This document shows positions 14,273 to 22,938 of a DNA stretch of 44,130 nucleotides, one piece after another. Origin of the DNA: Alphaproteobacteria bacterium (lineage in GTDB: Bacteria > Pseudomonadota > Alphaproteobacteria > Caulobacterales > Aquidulcibacteraceae); assembly GCA_018969015.1 (NCBI GenBank), contig JAGWZE010000031.1, positions 1 through 44,130 on the forward strand, given 5' to 3'. Each line of letters opens with the position of its first letter. Within the stretch, counting starts at the first letter, position 1. Made by a program: the position numbers and the translations under genes. The notes below the pieces were generated by a model. The model was given only the letters and a program-made list of their open reading frames with translations. It had not been told where the DNA came from and did not search any database.

Positions 14273-15421
14273 TTACGTCGCGGGCGTGACCTTCAGGACC
14301 TTTCCGTCGAGATCGTCCGTGAGCAGATAGAGCGCGCCGTCCGGCCCCTGTGCGACGTGGCGGAACCGCGTCTGCTGATCCTGGAAAAGGATCTCCTGCC
14401 CGACGACCTTGCCGCCCTCCATATCGACGCGGCGCACCTGCGAGCCCGCGAGCGCGGCGATGAAGATGTCGCCTTTCCATTGCGGGAAGAGATCGCCGGA
14501 ATAGAACGCCGCGCCGGAGGTGGCGATCGAGGGCACCCAGTAGGCCAGCGGCTGCTCCATGCCCGGTTGTTCCGTGTACGGCGTGATCATCGCGCCGTTA
14601 TAGTCCTTGCCGTACGTGATGACGGGCCAGCCATAGTTGCGGCCGAGCTGGATGAGGTTCAGTTCGTCGCCGCCCATCGGGCCGTGCTCGATCCCGTAGA
14701 TGGCGCCGGTGGCGGGATCGCGCGTGAGGCCCTGCGGGTTGCGGTGGCCATAGCTCCAGATTTCCGGGCGCGCGCCCTGCTTGCCGACGAAGGGGTTGTC
14801 GGTAGGGATCGAGCCGTCGTCGCGGATCCGGATGATCTTGCCGAAGTCGGTGTCGAGGCCCTGCGCCTTTTCGCGGTAGGCGAAGCCTTCGCCGACGCTC
14901 ATCAGCAGCGTGCCGTCGGGGAGGAACAGCATGCGGGCGCCGAAGTGGGCGCCGCCCTTCTTGTCCGGCGAGGCGCGGAAGATCTCCTTCACCTCGGTGA
15001 GGGCCTTGCCGTCATATTTGGCGCGGATGACGCGCGTGCCGTTGGCGCCTTTGTCGCCCGCCGCGAAGCTCAGATAGACGAGACCGTTCTGCGCGAAGTT
15101 CGGATGCAGCACGACGTCGAACAGGCCGCCCTGGTTGTCGACATAGACGGGCGGGACGCCGGCGATGGGCGTCGGATCGAGGGCGCCGTTGCGGATGACG
15201 CGGAGCCGGCCTTCGCGCTCGGTGACGAGCATCGAACCGTCCGGCAGGAAGGCGATGCCCCAGGGGAACTCGAGGCCGGAGGCGATCGTCTGCACGGCCG
15301 GCTTGACGGTCGAGGCGACGGGCGCGGCCGGCTCGGCCTTCGCGGCGGAGGGCGCCGAACACGCAGAGAGCCCCAAGGCGAGACCCGCCGCAATCACCCC
15401 AGCCCACATGCTCGCGCGCAT
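14273..15421 (-). CDS. PQQ-dependent aldose sugar dehydrogenase family lipoprotein
   Basis: A 382-residue six-bladed propeller of the soluble glucose/sorbosone dehydrogenase family. The signal ends LGLSAC (Cys21), so it is a periplasmic lipoprotein. Family segments in order: ASGLEFPWGIAFLPDG, VTEREGRLRVI, GGLFDVVLHPNFA, HFGARMLFLPDGTLLMSVG, GKIIRIRDDGSIPTDNPF, SYGHRNPQGL, EHGPMGGDELNLI, GRNYGWPVITYG. The His in HFGAR and the Arg in GHRNPQG match PQQ-site positions. Members oxidise aldoses with PQQ. The start at 15421 has GGAG 7 bases upstream. Confidence 0.92.
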   Translation of the reverse strand: MRASMWAGVIAAGLALGLSACSAPSAAKAEPAAPVASTVKPAVQTIASGLEFPWGIAFLPDGSMLVTEREGRLRVIRNGALDPTPIAGVPPVYVDNQGGLFDVVLHPNFAQNGLVYLSFAAGDKGANGTRVIRAKYDGKALTEVKEIFRASPDKKGGAHFGARMLFLPDGTLLMSVGEGFAYREKAQGLDTDFGKIIRIRDDGSIPTDNPFVGKQGARPEIWSYGHRNPQGLTRDPATGAIYGIEHGPMGGDELNLIQLGRNYGWPVITYGKDYNGAMITPYTEQPGMEQPLAYWVPSIATSGAAFYSGDLFPQWKGDIFIAALAGSQVRRVDMEGGKVVGQEILFQDQQTRFRHVAQGPDGALYLLTDDLDGKVLKVTPAT

Positions 15422-15487
15422 CTTCGTCTCCGTTGTCGTCGCCGCCGAACCAAATTCGAGTATGTAGGGTTTAGCGGAGGGGTCGTC

Positions 15488-15946
15488 ATGCTGTCTTGGA
15501 TTCGCGGATACGTTATCGCCGTGCTCGTCGGCGCGGCCCTGGGATCGTTCGCGTCCACCGCGTTCGTGCTGTCGGGCCTCGCGGCTCTGCGCGGCCCCAT
15601 CCCGCTGGACGCCAGCGCGACGATGGCGCTGAACGACCTCGCCGGGCTCGGCCCGACCTATGCGGCGGTGCTGGCCGTGCCTTTGGCCGTGCTGTTCGGT
15701 ATCGCGGGCTTCGCGGCCCGGAGCCTGCCCGCGGCGCGGCTGCCGCTGCTGGCGCTGGCGGGCGGCCTCGCGTTCGCGGGCGTTCTTTATGGGCTGACGG
15801 CGGTGGTGGGCACGCAGGTCATCGCGGGCGCGCGCGAGCCGGCCGGCTTTGCGGCGCAGGTCGTGGCGGGGCTCCTGACCGGCCTCGTGTTCGCGCTGGC
15901 GCACCGGCCCCGCCCGAAGGCGACCCGGGCCGCCGCAGAGGCCTGA
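15488..15946 (+). CDS. Small four-helix integral membrane protein
   Basis: A 152-residue, strongly hydrophobic protein with four likely membrane helices: residues about 7-33, 57-78, 83-108 and 122-140. The C-terminus is basic (HRPRPKATR), suggesting a cytoplasmic end. I do not recognise a domain. It is divergent from the sugar dehydrogenase by 66 bases and upstream of the phosphatase. The ATG at 15488 follows GGAGGGG. Confidence 0.8.
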   Translation: MLSWIRGYVIAVLVGAALGSFASTAFVLSGLAALRGPIPLDASATMALNDLAGLGPTYAAVLAVPLAVLFGIAGFAARSLPAARLPLLALAGGLAFAGVLYGLTAVVGTQVIAGAREPAGFAAQVVAGLLTGLVFALAHRPRPKATRAAAEA

Positions 15947-16036
15947 ACCGGCGGCGGGCCAGCTTGCTCGCCCGGCCGCCGGGTGATAGCGCTCCCCGCC
16001 TCCCCCGCTTTCCAGCCGCCTAGCCACGGATCGGCC

Positions 16037-16822
16037 ATGCCGCAAACCTCCGCGCTGATGACCGTGATGATCGCCGCCGTCCGCAAGGCGGGACGGGCGC
16101 TGGCGCGCGATTTCGGCGAGGTCGAGAACCTGCAGGTCTCGAAGAAGGGGCCGGGCGATTTCGTCACCGCAGCCGACATGCGGGCGGAAAAGATCCTGTT
16201 CGAGGAGCTCTCGAAGGCGCGGCCGGGCTACGGCTTCCTGATGGAGGAGCGCGGCGCGGTCGAGGGCTCGGACAAGACGCACCGCTGGATCGTCGATCCG
16301 CTCGACGGCACGCTGAACTTCATGCACGGCCAGCCGCATTTCGCGATCTCCGTCGCGCTCGAGCGCGAGGGCGAACTGGTGGCGGGCGTCGTCTATGACG
16401 TCGTGAAGAACGAGCTCTTCCAGGCCGAAAAGGGCCGCGCGGCGTTCTGCAACGAGCGGCGCCTGCGGGTGGCGAGCCGCACGAAGCTCGTCGAGTCGGT
16501 GGTGGCGACGGGCATTCCCTGGGCCGGCCGGCCGGGGCATGGGCCGTATCTCAACGAACTGTCGCGGGTGATGAACGCCGTGGCGGGCGTGCGCCGCTAC
16601 GGCGCGGCGTCGCTCGACCTCGCCTGGGTGGCGGCGGGACGCTTCGACGCGTTCTGGGAGCGCGGCCTGAAGCCCTGGGACATCGCGGCGGGCGTGGTGA
16701 TCCTGCGCGAGGCCGGCGGGTTCGCCCAGGAGATCGACGGCGGCGACTTCATGCAGACCGGCGCGGTAGTTGCGGGCAACGAGCGGCTGCTGCCGGCCCT
16801 GGTCACGACCTTGCGAGGCTGA
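16037..16822 (+). CDS. Inositol monophosphatase family protein
   Basis: A 261-residue Mg-dependent phosphatase. Metal and substrate signatures are all present: DFVTAADMRAE, EERG, WIVDPLDGTLNFMHG and the C-terminal WERGLKPWDIAAGVVILREAGG. The layout is that of SuhB-like inositol-1-monophosphatases. Bacterial members may also act on other sugar phosphates or take part in rRNA processing, as SuhB does; I cannot distinguish these. The ATG at 16037 gives the usual N-terminus; the upstream in-frame start at 15983 adds a Pro-rich leader. Confidence 0.93.
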   Translation: MPQTSALMTVMIAAVRKAGRALARDFGEVENLQVSKKGPGDFVTAADMRAEKILFEELSKARPGYGFLMEERGAVEGSDKTHRWIVDPLDGTLNFMHGQPHFAISVALEREGELVAGVVYDVVKNELFQAEKGRAAFCNERRLRVASRTKLVESVVATGIPWAGRPGHGPYLNELSRVMNAVAGVRRYGAASLDLAWVAAGRFDAFWERGLKPWDIAAGVVILREAGGFAQEIDGGDFMQTGAVVAGNERLLPALVTTLRG

Positions 16823-16900
16823 GGCCCGCGCTTTGACTTTCCGCCCGGGCCGCGCACGATCGCGGTCGAGACGCGCGGGGAAGCGCGCCGGGAGGATCAC

Positions 16901-18265
16901 ATGACCGACGACGCCCGCGTCACGGCGCAGGGACCGCTGCGCCTGACTGCGTTCGCCTTGCCCGCAGCGCCGCTGCTGGCGCTGTCGGTGCCGCCGCTGG
17001 TGTTCCTGCCGCCCTACTACAACGCCCATCTCGGCATCGACCTGGCGGCGATCTCGGTGATCTTCCTCGCCGCGCGGATGTTCGACATCGTCGCCAATCC
17101 GATCATCGGCGGGCTGCAGGATCGCACGCAGTCTTCGTTCGGGCGGCGACGGACGTGGCTCGCGGCGGTGACGCCGCTGCTGATGCTCGCCGTGTGGGTG
17201 GCGTTCATCGCGCTGCCGCCGGGCATCCCGGCCTTCGTCGTCGGGCTCGCGATCATGGTGCTGTACTCGTCCTTCGCGGCGATGATGATCGCGCATCTCG
17301 GCTGGGCCGGAGAGCTGCGCCCGGACTATCACGGGCGCACGAAGGTGCTCGGCGCGGTGCAGGTGGCCTCGACGATCGGGCAGATCGCGGTGATGACGGC
17401 GCCGGCGATCGTGGAGGCGCTGGGGCTTGGCGGGCTGCGCGAGGGCGTGCACGCGATGGGCTGGGCGATCATCGTGCTGCTGCCGGTCGCGACGGCGATC
17501 TGCCTGTGGGCCGTGCCGGAACGTCCGGTGGCGGAGCATCGGGCGAAGCCGGCGCCGGGCGCGGCGTGGCGCGCCATCGTGGAGAATTCGGCGCTGCGCG
17601 CGATCCTCGCGCCGGACTTCCTGATCGGGGTGTCGCAGGGCGTCACGGGCGCGCTGTTCCTGTTCTATTTCCAGCACGCGCTGGGCTTCAAATCGCAGTC
17701 CTCGATCATCCTTCTGATCTATTTCGTCTCGGGCCTCGTCGGCGTGCCGATCTGGGTGGCGGCGGGGCGCAGGCTCGGGAAGCATCGCGCGCTGCAGGTG
17801 GCGTGCGGCTGGGCGGCGGTGACGCTCGCCTGCATTCCGCTGATCCCGGCGGGGAACTTCACGTTCGCCGCGGTCGCGATGGTGATCGCGGGGCTCGCCT
17901 CCGCCGCGCCGACGCTGCTGATCCGCTCGATGATGGGCGACGTCGTGGACGCCGACGAGTTGGCCTCAGGGGCGCAGCGCTCGGGACTGTTCTTCGGGCT
18001 GATGCTGACGACGACGAAAGTGGGCCTCGCGCTTGGCCCGGTGACCTACGCCGTGCTGGCGTGGTTCGGGTTCGACGCGGCGCTCGGCGCGGGCAACTCG
18101 CCGGAGGCCATGACGGCGCTGACGGTGCTGTTCGCCGCGGGACCGGCGGCGCTCAACGCGCTCGCGATCCTGACGCTGCAGGCCTATCCGCTCGACGCGA
18201 AGCGCCAGGAGGAGATCAAGGTCGCGCTCGCGGCGCGCGCGGCGGCCGCGACGACCGCGCCATAG
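16901..18265 (+). CDS. Major facilitator / GPH-type sugar-cation symporter
   Basis: A 454-residue transporter with about 12 membrane helices. The N-terminal PPYYNAHLGIDLAAISVIFLAARMFDIVANPIIGGLQDRTQSSFGRRRTW region is the glycoside-pentoside-hexuronide signature (aspartate in helix 2, then DRT...GRRR). Late in the protein MMGDVVDADEL matches the GPH loop between helices 10 and 11. Substrates of the family are sugars and glycosides taken up with a cation. The ribosome site GGGAGG is 6 bases before the ATG. It is 78 bases after the phosphatase gene, possibly in the same transcript. Confidence 0.9.
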   Translation: MTDDARVTAQGPLRLTAFALPAAPLLALSVPPLVFLPPYYNAHLGIDLAAISVIFLAARMFDIVANPIIGGLQDRTQSSFGRRRTWLAAVTPLLMLAVWVAFIALPPGIPAFVVGLAIMVLYSSFAAMMIAHLGWAGELRPDYHGRTKVLGAVQVASTIGQIAVMTAPAIVEALGLGGLREGVHAMGWAIIVLLPVATAICLWAVPERPVAEHRAKPAPGAAWRAIVENSALRAILAPDFLIGVSQGVTGALFLFYFQHALGFKSQSSIILLIYFVSGLVGVPIWVAAGRRLGKHRALQVACGWAAVTLACIPLIPAGNFTFAAVAMVIAGLASAAPTLLIRSMMGDVVDADELASGAQRSGLFFGLMLTTTKVGLALGPVTYAVLAWFGFDAALGAGNSPEAMTALTVLFAAGPAALNALAILTLQAYPLDAKRQEEIKVALAARAAAATTAP

Positions 18266-18268
18266 GGC

Positions 18269-20155
18269 TCAGGCGCCCTGCCCCCGCTTGAGGGCGCGCA
18301 GGGCAAAGCGCGACGGGTGGATGGCGTTTAGGACATCGGCGTCGAGGACGTGCGGGTCGCCGCAGGCGTCGCTGGCGATCGTCTCGGCGAGCAGCGGCGC
18401 GAGCGAGAGGCCGCGGGCGCCGAGGCCACCAAGAACGAAGAGGCCGGGCAATGCCGGCGGCGGGCGCGCCAGATCAAGGTCCCTGCCGTGCGCGAGGCCG
18501 GCAAAGCGCGCGCGCCAGGCCGGGAGGTCCGCCGCGAGGCCGGCGATCGGCGCGCGGTCCGGCATGGTGGCGCGCACCGAGGCGCGCGAGATCAGCACCG
18601 ATCCGGCGATGGCGGCGGCGTAGTCCGGCGCGAGGCGTGCGAGATCGGCAAGATTGCGGGCGCGCGCGGCATCGGAAACGGCGACATCGTCCGTGTCCGC
18701 CGGATCGAACGTGGCGCCGAAGAGCAGCCCGCCCCGGAAAGGCGCAGCGTAAGGGCCGGCCACGCGCGCAGGGCCCGCCACCGCGCCCGTAGCGGGCGGC
18801 TGCGCCCATTCGATCTGGCCGGCGCGGCGCTCGATCGGGATATCCACGAAAGCGCCCAGGGCCGGGCCGGCGGTGACGATAACGGCGTCGACGACGTCGG
18901 CCCCGCGCGTGGTGTCGAGGCGCCAGCCGCCGGTATCGACTGGGGCGATCGTGGTGACGGCCGTCTCGAGCGCGAGATCGGCGCGCGCCGTCCAGCGGGA
19001 GATCCAGTCCGCGGGCACGACGAGGCCGCCGCCGCGGTGGCGCAGGCCGTCGGGCGGCGCGGGGACGAGGAAATCGTCCGGAAGCGGCGGATCCGCGGCA
19101 AGATCGGCGAGCGCGGCGACGTCGCGCGGGGCGGCGGCGCGCTCGATGACGTCCATCTCGACGAGGCCGCCGGCATAGGCGTCGAGGGCGGCGAGATGGG
19201 CGGCGCGGAAGAGGCGCGCGAGCGGCGTGTCGCCGCGGTCGAGGCGCGGCATCACGAGGCCGGCGGGATTGCCGCTGGCGCCGGCGCCGAGGCGGTCCGC
19301 ACGCTCGAAAACGCGTACCGCGACGCCCCGACGCGCGAAGGCGGCGGCGGTGGCGGCGCCGGCGATCCCGCCGCCGATGACGGCGACGCGCCGCGGCGGG
19401 GCGCTGCCGCCCTCCTCCGTGTACGGAAGGACGCCGAAGCGCGGCGGCGGCGCGGGGCCGACGAAGCGAGCTTCCAGGCGCTCGCGCTTGCCGGCGAAGC
19501 CGGGCTTCTTTTCGACGGCGAACCCCGCAGCGGCGAGGCCGCGCCGCACGGCGCCGGACACGGAATATGTGGCGGCCCGCGCCCCGGGCGCGGACAACGC
19601 CGCCATCCGGGCGAAAATCGCCTCGCTCCACATGTCGGGGTTTCGGGCCGGGGCGAAGCCGTCGAGGAACCACGCATCGACCCGCGCGCGCAGGCCGGCA
19701 AGGCCGTGCGCGGCGTCGCCGATCAGGACGGTGAGCGCAAAGCCGTCATCCTCGAACCAGAGGCGCTGCGGGCCATAGGCGGCTTTCGGCCAGCGCGCGA
19801 GGAGGCGCCGGGCGCGCACGGCGATGGCGGGGAAGGCCGCCAGCGCACCGGCGGCGTCGGCCTGCGGCAGCAGACGATCCTCGGTGGTGACGAAATGGAG
19901 CGTCGCGCCGGGCGAGCGGGTGCGGGCCCACAGGTCCCAGGTGGCGACGGCGTTCAGACCGGCGCCGAAGCCCAGCTCGACGATGGTGAAGCGCGGGCGG
20001 CCGCTCCAGCCCTCCGGGAGGCCGCAGCCGGCATGGAAGACGAGCGCGGTTTCGTCGAGGCCGCCGTCCCGCGAGAAGTAGATGTCGTCGCTACGCGGCG
20101 AGACGAGCGCGCCGTCGCGCCAGACGGCGTCGGAGGGAGGCGGACGGCGGGGCAC
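18269..20155 (-). CDS. mnmC: Bifunctional tRNA mnm5s2U biosynthesis protein MnmC
   Basis: A 628-residue two-domain enzyme. The N-terminal ~230 residues are the methyltransferase part (SDDIYFSRDGGLDET, SAM loop ELGFGAGLN, DAWFLDGFAPARNPDMW). From about residue 250 an FAD oxidoreductase begins with VAVIGGGIAGA and ends with GLGARGLSLAPLLAE. MnmC turns cmnm5(s2)U into nm5U (FAD domain) and then mnm5U (methyltransferase) at tRNA position 34. No ATG fits the expected N-terminus; I place a GTG at 20155, which gives a normal length. It ends 3 bases from the convergent GPH transporter gene. Confidence 0.9.
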   Translation of the reverse strand: MPRRPPPSDAVWRDGALVSPRSDDIYFSRDGGLDETALVFHAGCGLPEGWSGRPRFTIVELGFGAGLNAVATWDLWARTRSPGATLHFVTTEDRLLPQADAAGALAAFPAIAVRARRLLARWPKAAYGPQRLWFEDDGFALTVLIGDAAHGLAGLRARVDAWFLDGFAPARNPDMWSEAIFARMAALSAPGARAATYSVSGAVRRGLAAAGFAVEKKPGFAGKRERLEARFVGPAPPPRFGVLPYTEEGGSAPPRRVAVIGGGIAGAATAAAFARRGVAVRVFERADRLGAGASGNPAGLVMPRLDRGDTPLARLFRAAHLAALDAYAGGLVEMDVIERAAAPRDVAALADLAADPPLPDDFLVPAPPDGLRHRGGGLVVPADWISRWTARADLALETAVTTIAPVDTGGWRLDTTRGADVVDAVIVTAGPALGAFVDIPIERRAGQIEWAQPPATGAVAGPARVAGPYAAPFRGGLLFGATFDPADTDDVAVSDAARARNLADLARLAPDYAAAIAGSVLISRASVRATMPDRAPIAGLAADLPAWRARFAGLAHGRDLDLARPPPALPGLFVLGGLGARGLSLAPLLAETIASDACGDPHVLDADVLNAIHPSRFALRALKRGQGA

Positions 20156-20214
20156 CGCGGGGCAATGGCCGAAGGCGGACGAAGTGTCCAGTGCGGCGCG
20201 CGTGGTGTGACGGG

Positions 20215-20252
20215 GGCCAAAACGAAACGGGCCGCCCTTTCGGGCGGCCCGT
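20215..20252 (-). terminator. Terminator of the Ala/Pro-rich lipoprotein gene
   Basis: Read on the minus strand, an 11-bp perfect stem (ACGGGCCGCCC with GGGCGGCCCGT, loop GAAA) is followed by TTCGTTTT. It lies 25 bases after the lipoprotein stop. Confidence 0.8.
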
Positions 20253-20276
20253 CCGTAAAGGCGTAAGCGGTAAAGC

Positions 20277-20522
20277 TTACGGAGCCTTCGGGGCTTCGGC
20301 CGGAGCAGCCGGAGCCGGAGCGGCCGGAGCCGCAGCCGGATCGGCCGCCGGAGCCGGAGCCGCAGCCGGGTCAACCGCCGGAGCCGGAGCCGGAGCCGGA
20401 GCTTCCGCAGCGGCCGGAGCCGCCGGCTCTTCCGTCTTCGCAGCTTGCGGGCCGCACGCGGCCACACCGAACGCGACCAGAGCGGCGATCGAGGTCGCCA
20501 GACCCAGTTTCAGCTTCGTCAT
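20277..20522 (-). CDS. Small Ala/Pro-rich lipoprotein
   Basis: An 81-residue protein: a lipoprotein signal ending GVAAC (Cys23), then almost only Ala, Pro and a few acidic residues in short repeats of the PAPA/DPAAAP type, ending APKAP. The DNA is a low-complexity string of GGAGCC-like units, likely to vary in length by slippage. It could be a flexible periplasmic spacer; no function is known. The ATG at 20522 has GAGGGG 7 bases upstream, chosen over an in-frame start at 20636 that adds a basic leader. It has its own likely promoter and a terminator, so it is probably monocistronic and well expressed. Confidence 0.8.
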   Translation of the reverse strand: MTKLKLGLATSIAALVAFGVAACGPQAAKTEEPAAPAAAEAPAPAPAPAVDPAAAPAPAADPAAAPAAPAPAAPAEAPKAP

Positions 20523-20569
20523 AGGTATACCCCTCGTCCCGGCGCGATTCTTTCGTCGCCGGCGCTGAG

Positions 20570-20597
20570 GGATAAAAAGTCTTTTTGGAGAGTGCAA
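20570..20597 (-). promoter_or_regulatory. Putative promoter of the small lipoprotein
   Basis: On the minus strand TTGCAC (20597-20592), a 16-base spacer and TTATCC (20575-20570). The surroundings are A+T-rich compared with the window, and the predicted transcript start leaves a ~40-base leader. Confidence 0.4.
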
Positions 20598-20651
20598 GGG
20601 TTCCTTACATGAGCGCAATGCAATTTTAGCGCTCAAGGGCCCAAAGTGCTG

Positions 20652-20690
20652 CTTTTCCGGGCCGTTGCGGACTGCAACGCGCCCGAAAAG
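20652..20690 (-). terminator. Terminator after motA
   Basis: A long hairpin, CTTTTC / GGGC / GTTGC arms pairing with GCAAC / GCCC / GAAAAG, with one bulge and a small internal mismatch. It has A/T at the stem base on both sides. It lies 25 bases after the motA stop on the minus strand and could work in either direction. Confidence 0.65.
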
Positions 20691-20714
20691 AGCGGTCCGG
20701 ACGGTCGTTTCGGC

Positions 20715-21578
20715 CTAGACTTCGGCCGCGTTGATGGCCTCTTCGAGCTGCGCGAAGGACGGCTGATAAGCCGACGGGACGGCCCCGCGGCCGATTTCGA
20801 CCGACACCTGGGCGGCGTTTCCATGCAGGTGGGCGACCATCACGTTCTTGATGATCTTGTAGAATTGCGACTCCTCGTCCTCGACCGAGGCGAATCGCGC
20901 GGCCATCGGGCCGACCAGGCCGTAGGCCAGGAACACGCCGAGGAACGTGCCGACGAGCGCGCCGCCGATCAGCAGGCCGAGCTTTTCCGGCGGCTCGTTG
21001 ATGGCGCCCATCGTTTTGATGATCCCGAGCACGGCGGCGACGATCCCGAGCGCCGGCAGCGCGTCGGCCATGTTCTGGAGCGCGTGGGCCGGCTTGTGGG
21101 CCTCGTGGTGGTGCTTTTCGAGCTGCTTTTCCATGACGTCTTCGACCTGGTGGGGGTCGTCGAGGTTCATGGTCATCATGCGGAAGGTGTCGCAGATGAA
21201 ATCGACCGCGAAGTGGTCTTTCAGGATCTTCGGGTACTTCTGAAAGATCGGGCTTTCCTCAGGCTTTTCGATGTGCGGCTCGAGGGCGACCACGCCCTTC
21301 GTCTTCACCATCTTGGTCAGGGCGAACATGAGCGTGAGCAGGTCCTGGTAGTCCTGCTTCTTCCACTTGGAGCCGCCCATGATCTTGCCGAAGCCGCCCC
21401 CGATTCCCTTGATCGTCCCGAGATCGTTGCCGATCAGCGTGGCGCCGATGGCGGCGCCGCCGATCATCATCATCTCGAACGGGAGCGCGTGCAGGATGAC
21501 GTCGAAATGGCCGCCGGCCAGCACGAAGCCGCCGAACACCATGACGAACAGAACGACGATCCCGATAATCTGAAACAT
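20715..21578 (-). CDS. motA: Flagellar motor stator protein MotA
   Basis: A 287-residue inner-membrane protein that with MotB forms the proton-driven stator of the flagellar motor. It has four helices: two at the N-terminus (MFQIIGIVVLFVMVFGGFVL; LPFEMMMIGGAAIGATL) and two near residues 195-245 (ALPALGIVAAVLGIIKTMG; GALVGTFLGVFLAYGLVGPMA). The long cytoplasmic loop is between them, and the conserved ALPALGIVAAVLG carries the helix-3 proline. The length is standard. I chose ATG 21578. motB is not adjacent, as in Caulobacter, where the two are separate. A near-CtrA box lies about 85 bases upstream. Confidence 0.95.
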   Translation of the reverse strand: MFQIIGIVVLFVMVFGGFVLAGGHFDVILHALPFEMMMIGGAAIGATLIGNDLGTIKGIGGGFGKIMGGSKWKKQDYQDLLTLMFALTKMVKTKGVVALEPHIEKPEESPIFQKYPKILKDHFAVDFICDTFRMMTMNLDDPHQVEDVMEKQLEKHHHEAHKPAHALQNMADALPALGIVAAVLGIIKTMGAINEPPEKLGLLIGGALVGTFLGVFLAYGLVGPMAARFASVEDEESQFYKIIKNVMVAHLHGNAAQVSVEIGRGAVPSAYQPSFAQLEEAINAAEV

Positions 21579-21658
21579 GAAAACGGTTGCCTGAAGACCC
21601 GGTCGGTTCTTACGCCACCGCGCTTTAACATCGCGTTGCGGGCTCAACGGCGGGAGTG

Positions 21659-21673
21659 TTATCGGCTGGTTAA
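21659..21673. promoter_or_regulatory. Possible CtrA-type box between motA and the MFS gene
   Basis: TTAT-CGGCTGG-TTAA on the plus strand, i.e. TTAA-N7-ATAA on the motA strand: seven of eight bases of the CtrA consensus TTAA-N7-TTAA. Flagellar genes of this order are often under CtrA. The right half-site overlaps the MFS start codon. Confidence 0.3.
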
Positions 21674-22938
21674 TGACCCAGGACCCGCCGCAGCGCGCAC
21701 AAGGCCTTCTCCTCCTTTGCGCCGCGCAACTCGTCGTCGGCGTGGGAAACTCGATGCTGCTGGCGCTGCTGCCGCCGCTGGCCCGCGAGATCAATCTGCC
21801 TGACGCCAGCGTTGGCGCCATCTTCTCCCTCTCCGCCCTGATCTGGGTGTTCGCGAGCCCTTTCTGGGGGCGCGTCAGCGACGTGCGCGGCCGCAAGCCG
21901 ATCATCGCGCTGGGGCTTGCCGCCTATGCGGTCTCGATGGCCGGCTTCGGCACGGTGGCGGCCATGGGCCTCGCCGGCTGGCTCGCCACGGGAGTGATGT
22001 TCATCGGGCTGATGCTGACGCGCTCGATCTTCGGGCTGGTCGGCTCGGCGACGAGCCCGGCGGCGCAGGCCTATATCGCCGACCACACCCCGCCGGAGCG
22101 CCGCACGGAGCAGCTGGCGACGCTCACCGCGGCCTTCGCCGTCGGCCAGACGATCGGCCCCGGCCTCGCCGCGGCCATCACCGCAGAGCTCGGCTATATC
22201 GCGCCGATCGCCGGGGTGGTGGTGCTGGCGACGATCTCGGCCATCGTCGTCTACCAGAAGCTGCCCGACCCGCCCCGCTCCGCCGAAGCCACGGCCGCGG
22301 CGGCGCAGAGGCCGCGCGGGGGCAACATGAAGCTCGCCCTCGATCCGCGCGTGCGGCCGTTCATCATCTATGGCGTGGGGCTTTCGGTCGTCGGCGGCAC
22401 GCTCGCGCAGACCTATGCGTTCTTCACGATGGACCGGCTGAACGTGACCGGCACCCATGCCGCCGAGCTCTCCGCGGCGGGCTTCATGGTGGGCGCGCTG
22501 GCGCTGCTGGTGGCGCAGCTGGGCGTTCTGCCCCGGCTGAAGGCGCCGTCGCGCGATCTGATGGTCTGGGGCGCCGTGGTCTTCCTTTCAGGCGTCGTGA
22601 TCCAGGCTTTTGCGAGCAATCTTTCGTCCCTGCTCGTCGCGCAGTTCCTGCAGGGGCTGGGGGGCGGCCTCGCGCGACCGGGCTTTTCGGGCGGCGCCTC
22701 GATCGCGGTGCGCGCGGAGGAGCAAGGGTCGGTCGCAGGGCTCGTCGTCGCCGCCAACGGGACCGGCTTCATCATCGCGCCGCTGACGGGCGGCGTGTTG
22801 TACGACGTGGTCGGGCCGATCGCGCCCCTGGTGGTGGCGGGCGCCATCCTGGCCTCGATGGCGGCCTACGCCCTGATGAGCCGCAGCCTCAAGGCGGCGC
22901 ACGCGCCGCCGCCGCCGGAGGTCAGCGACCAGCTTTGA
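21673..22938 (+). CDS. MFS transporter, drug-efflux (TetA-like) type
   Basis: A 421-residue protein with 12 likely membrane helices. The helix 2-3 loop motif is GRVSDVRGRKP (motif A), and helix 5 carries AFAVGQTIGPGLAA (motif C-like, usual in antiporters that export drugs). A charged central loop occurs near residue 195-220. The substrate is unknown. The ATG at 21673 lacks a close ribosome site; no alternative start exists because a stop codon precedes it. Its end overlaps the convergent transglycosylase by 17 bases. Confidence 0.9.
   Translation: MTQDPPQRAQGLLLLCAAQLVVGVGNSMLLALLPPLAREINLPDASVGAIFSLSALIWVFASPFWGRVSDVRGRKPIIALGLAAYAVSMAGFGTVAAMGLAGWLATGVMFIGLMLTRSIFGLVGSATSPAAQAYIADHTPPERRTEQLATLTAAFAVGQTIGPGLAAAITAELGYIAPIAGVVVLATISAIVVYQKLPDPPRSAEATAAAAQRPRGGNMKLALDPRVRPFIIYGVGLSVVGGTLAQTYAFFTMDRLNVTGTHAAELSAAGFMVGALALLVAQLGVLPRLKAPSRDLMVWGAVVFLSGVVIQAFASNLSSLLVAQFLQGLGGGLARPGFSGGASIAVRAEEQGSVAGLVVAANGTGFIIAPLTGGVLYDVVGPIAPLVVAGAILASMAAYALMSRSLKAAHAPPPPEVSDQL

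Noticed and set aside
15422-17785. Upstream extension of the sugar dehydrogenase frame to 1170 codons
   Set aside because: The extension runs antisense through the membrane protein, phosphatase and GPH transporter genes and places the lipoprotein signal in the middle; the ATG at 15421 is the natural start.
22922-22938. 17-base convergent overlap of the MFS and transglycosylase genes
   Set aside because: Short tail-to-tail overlaps are common in compact genomes and need no special explanation.
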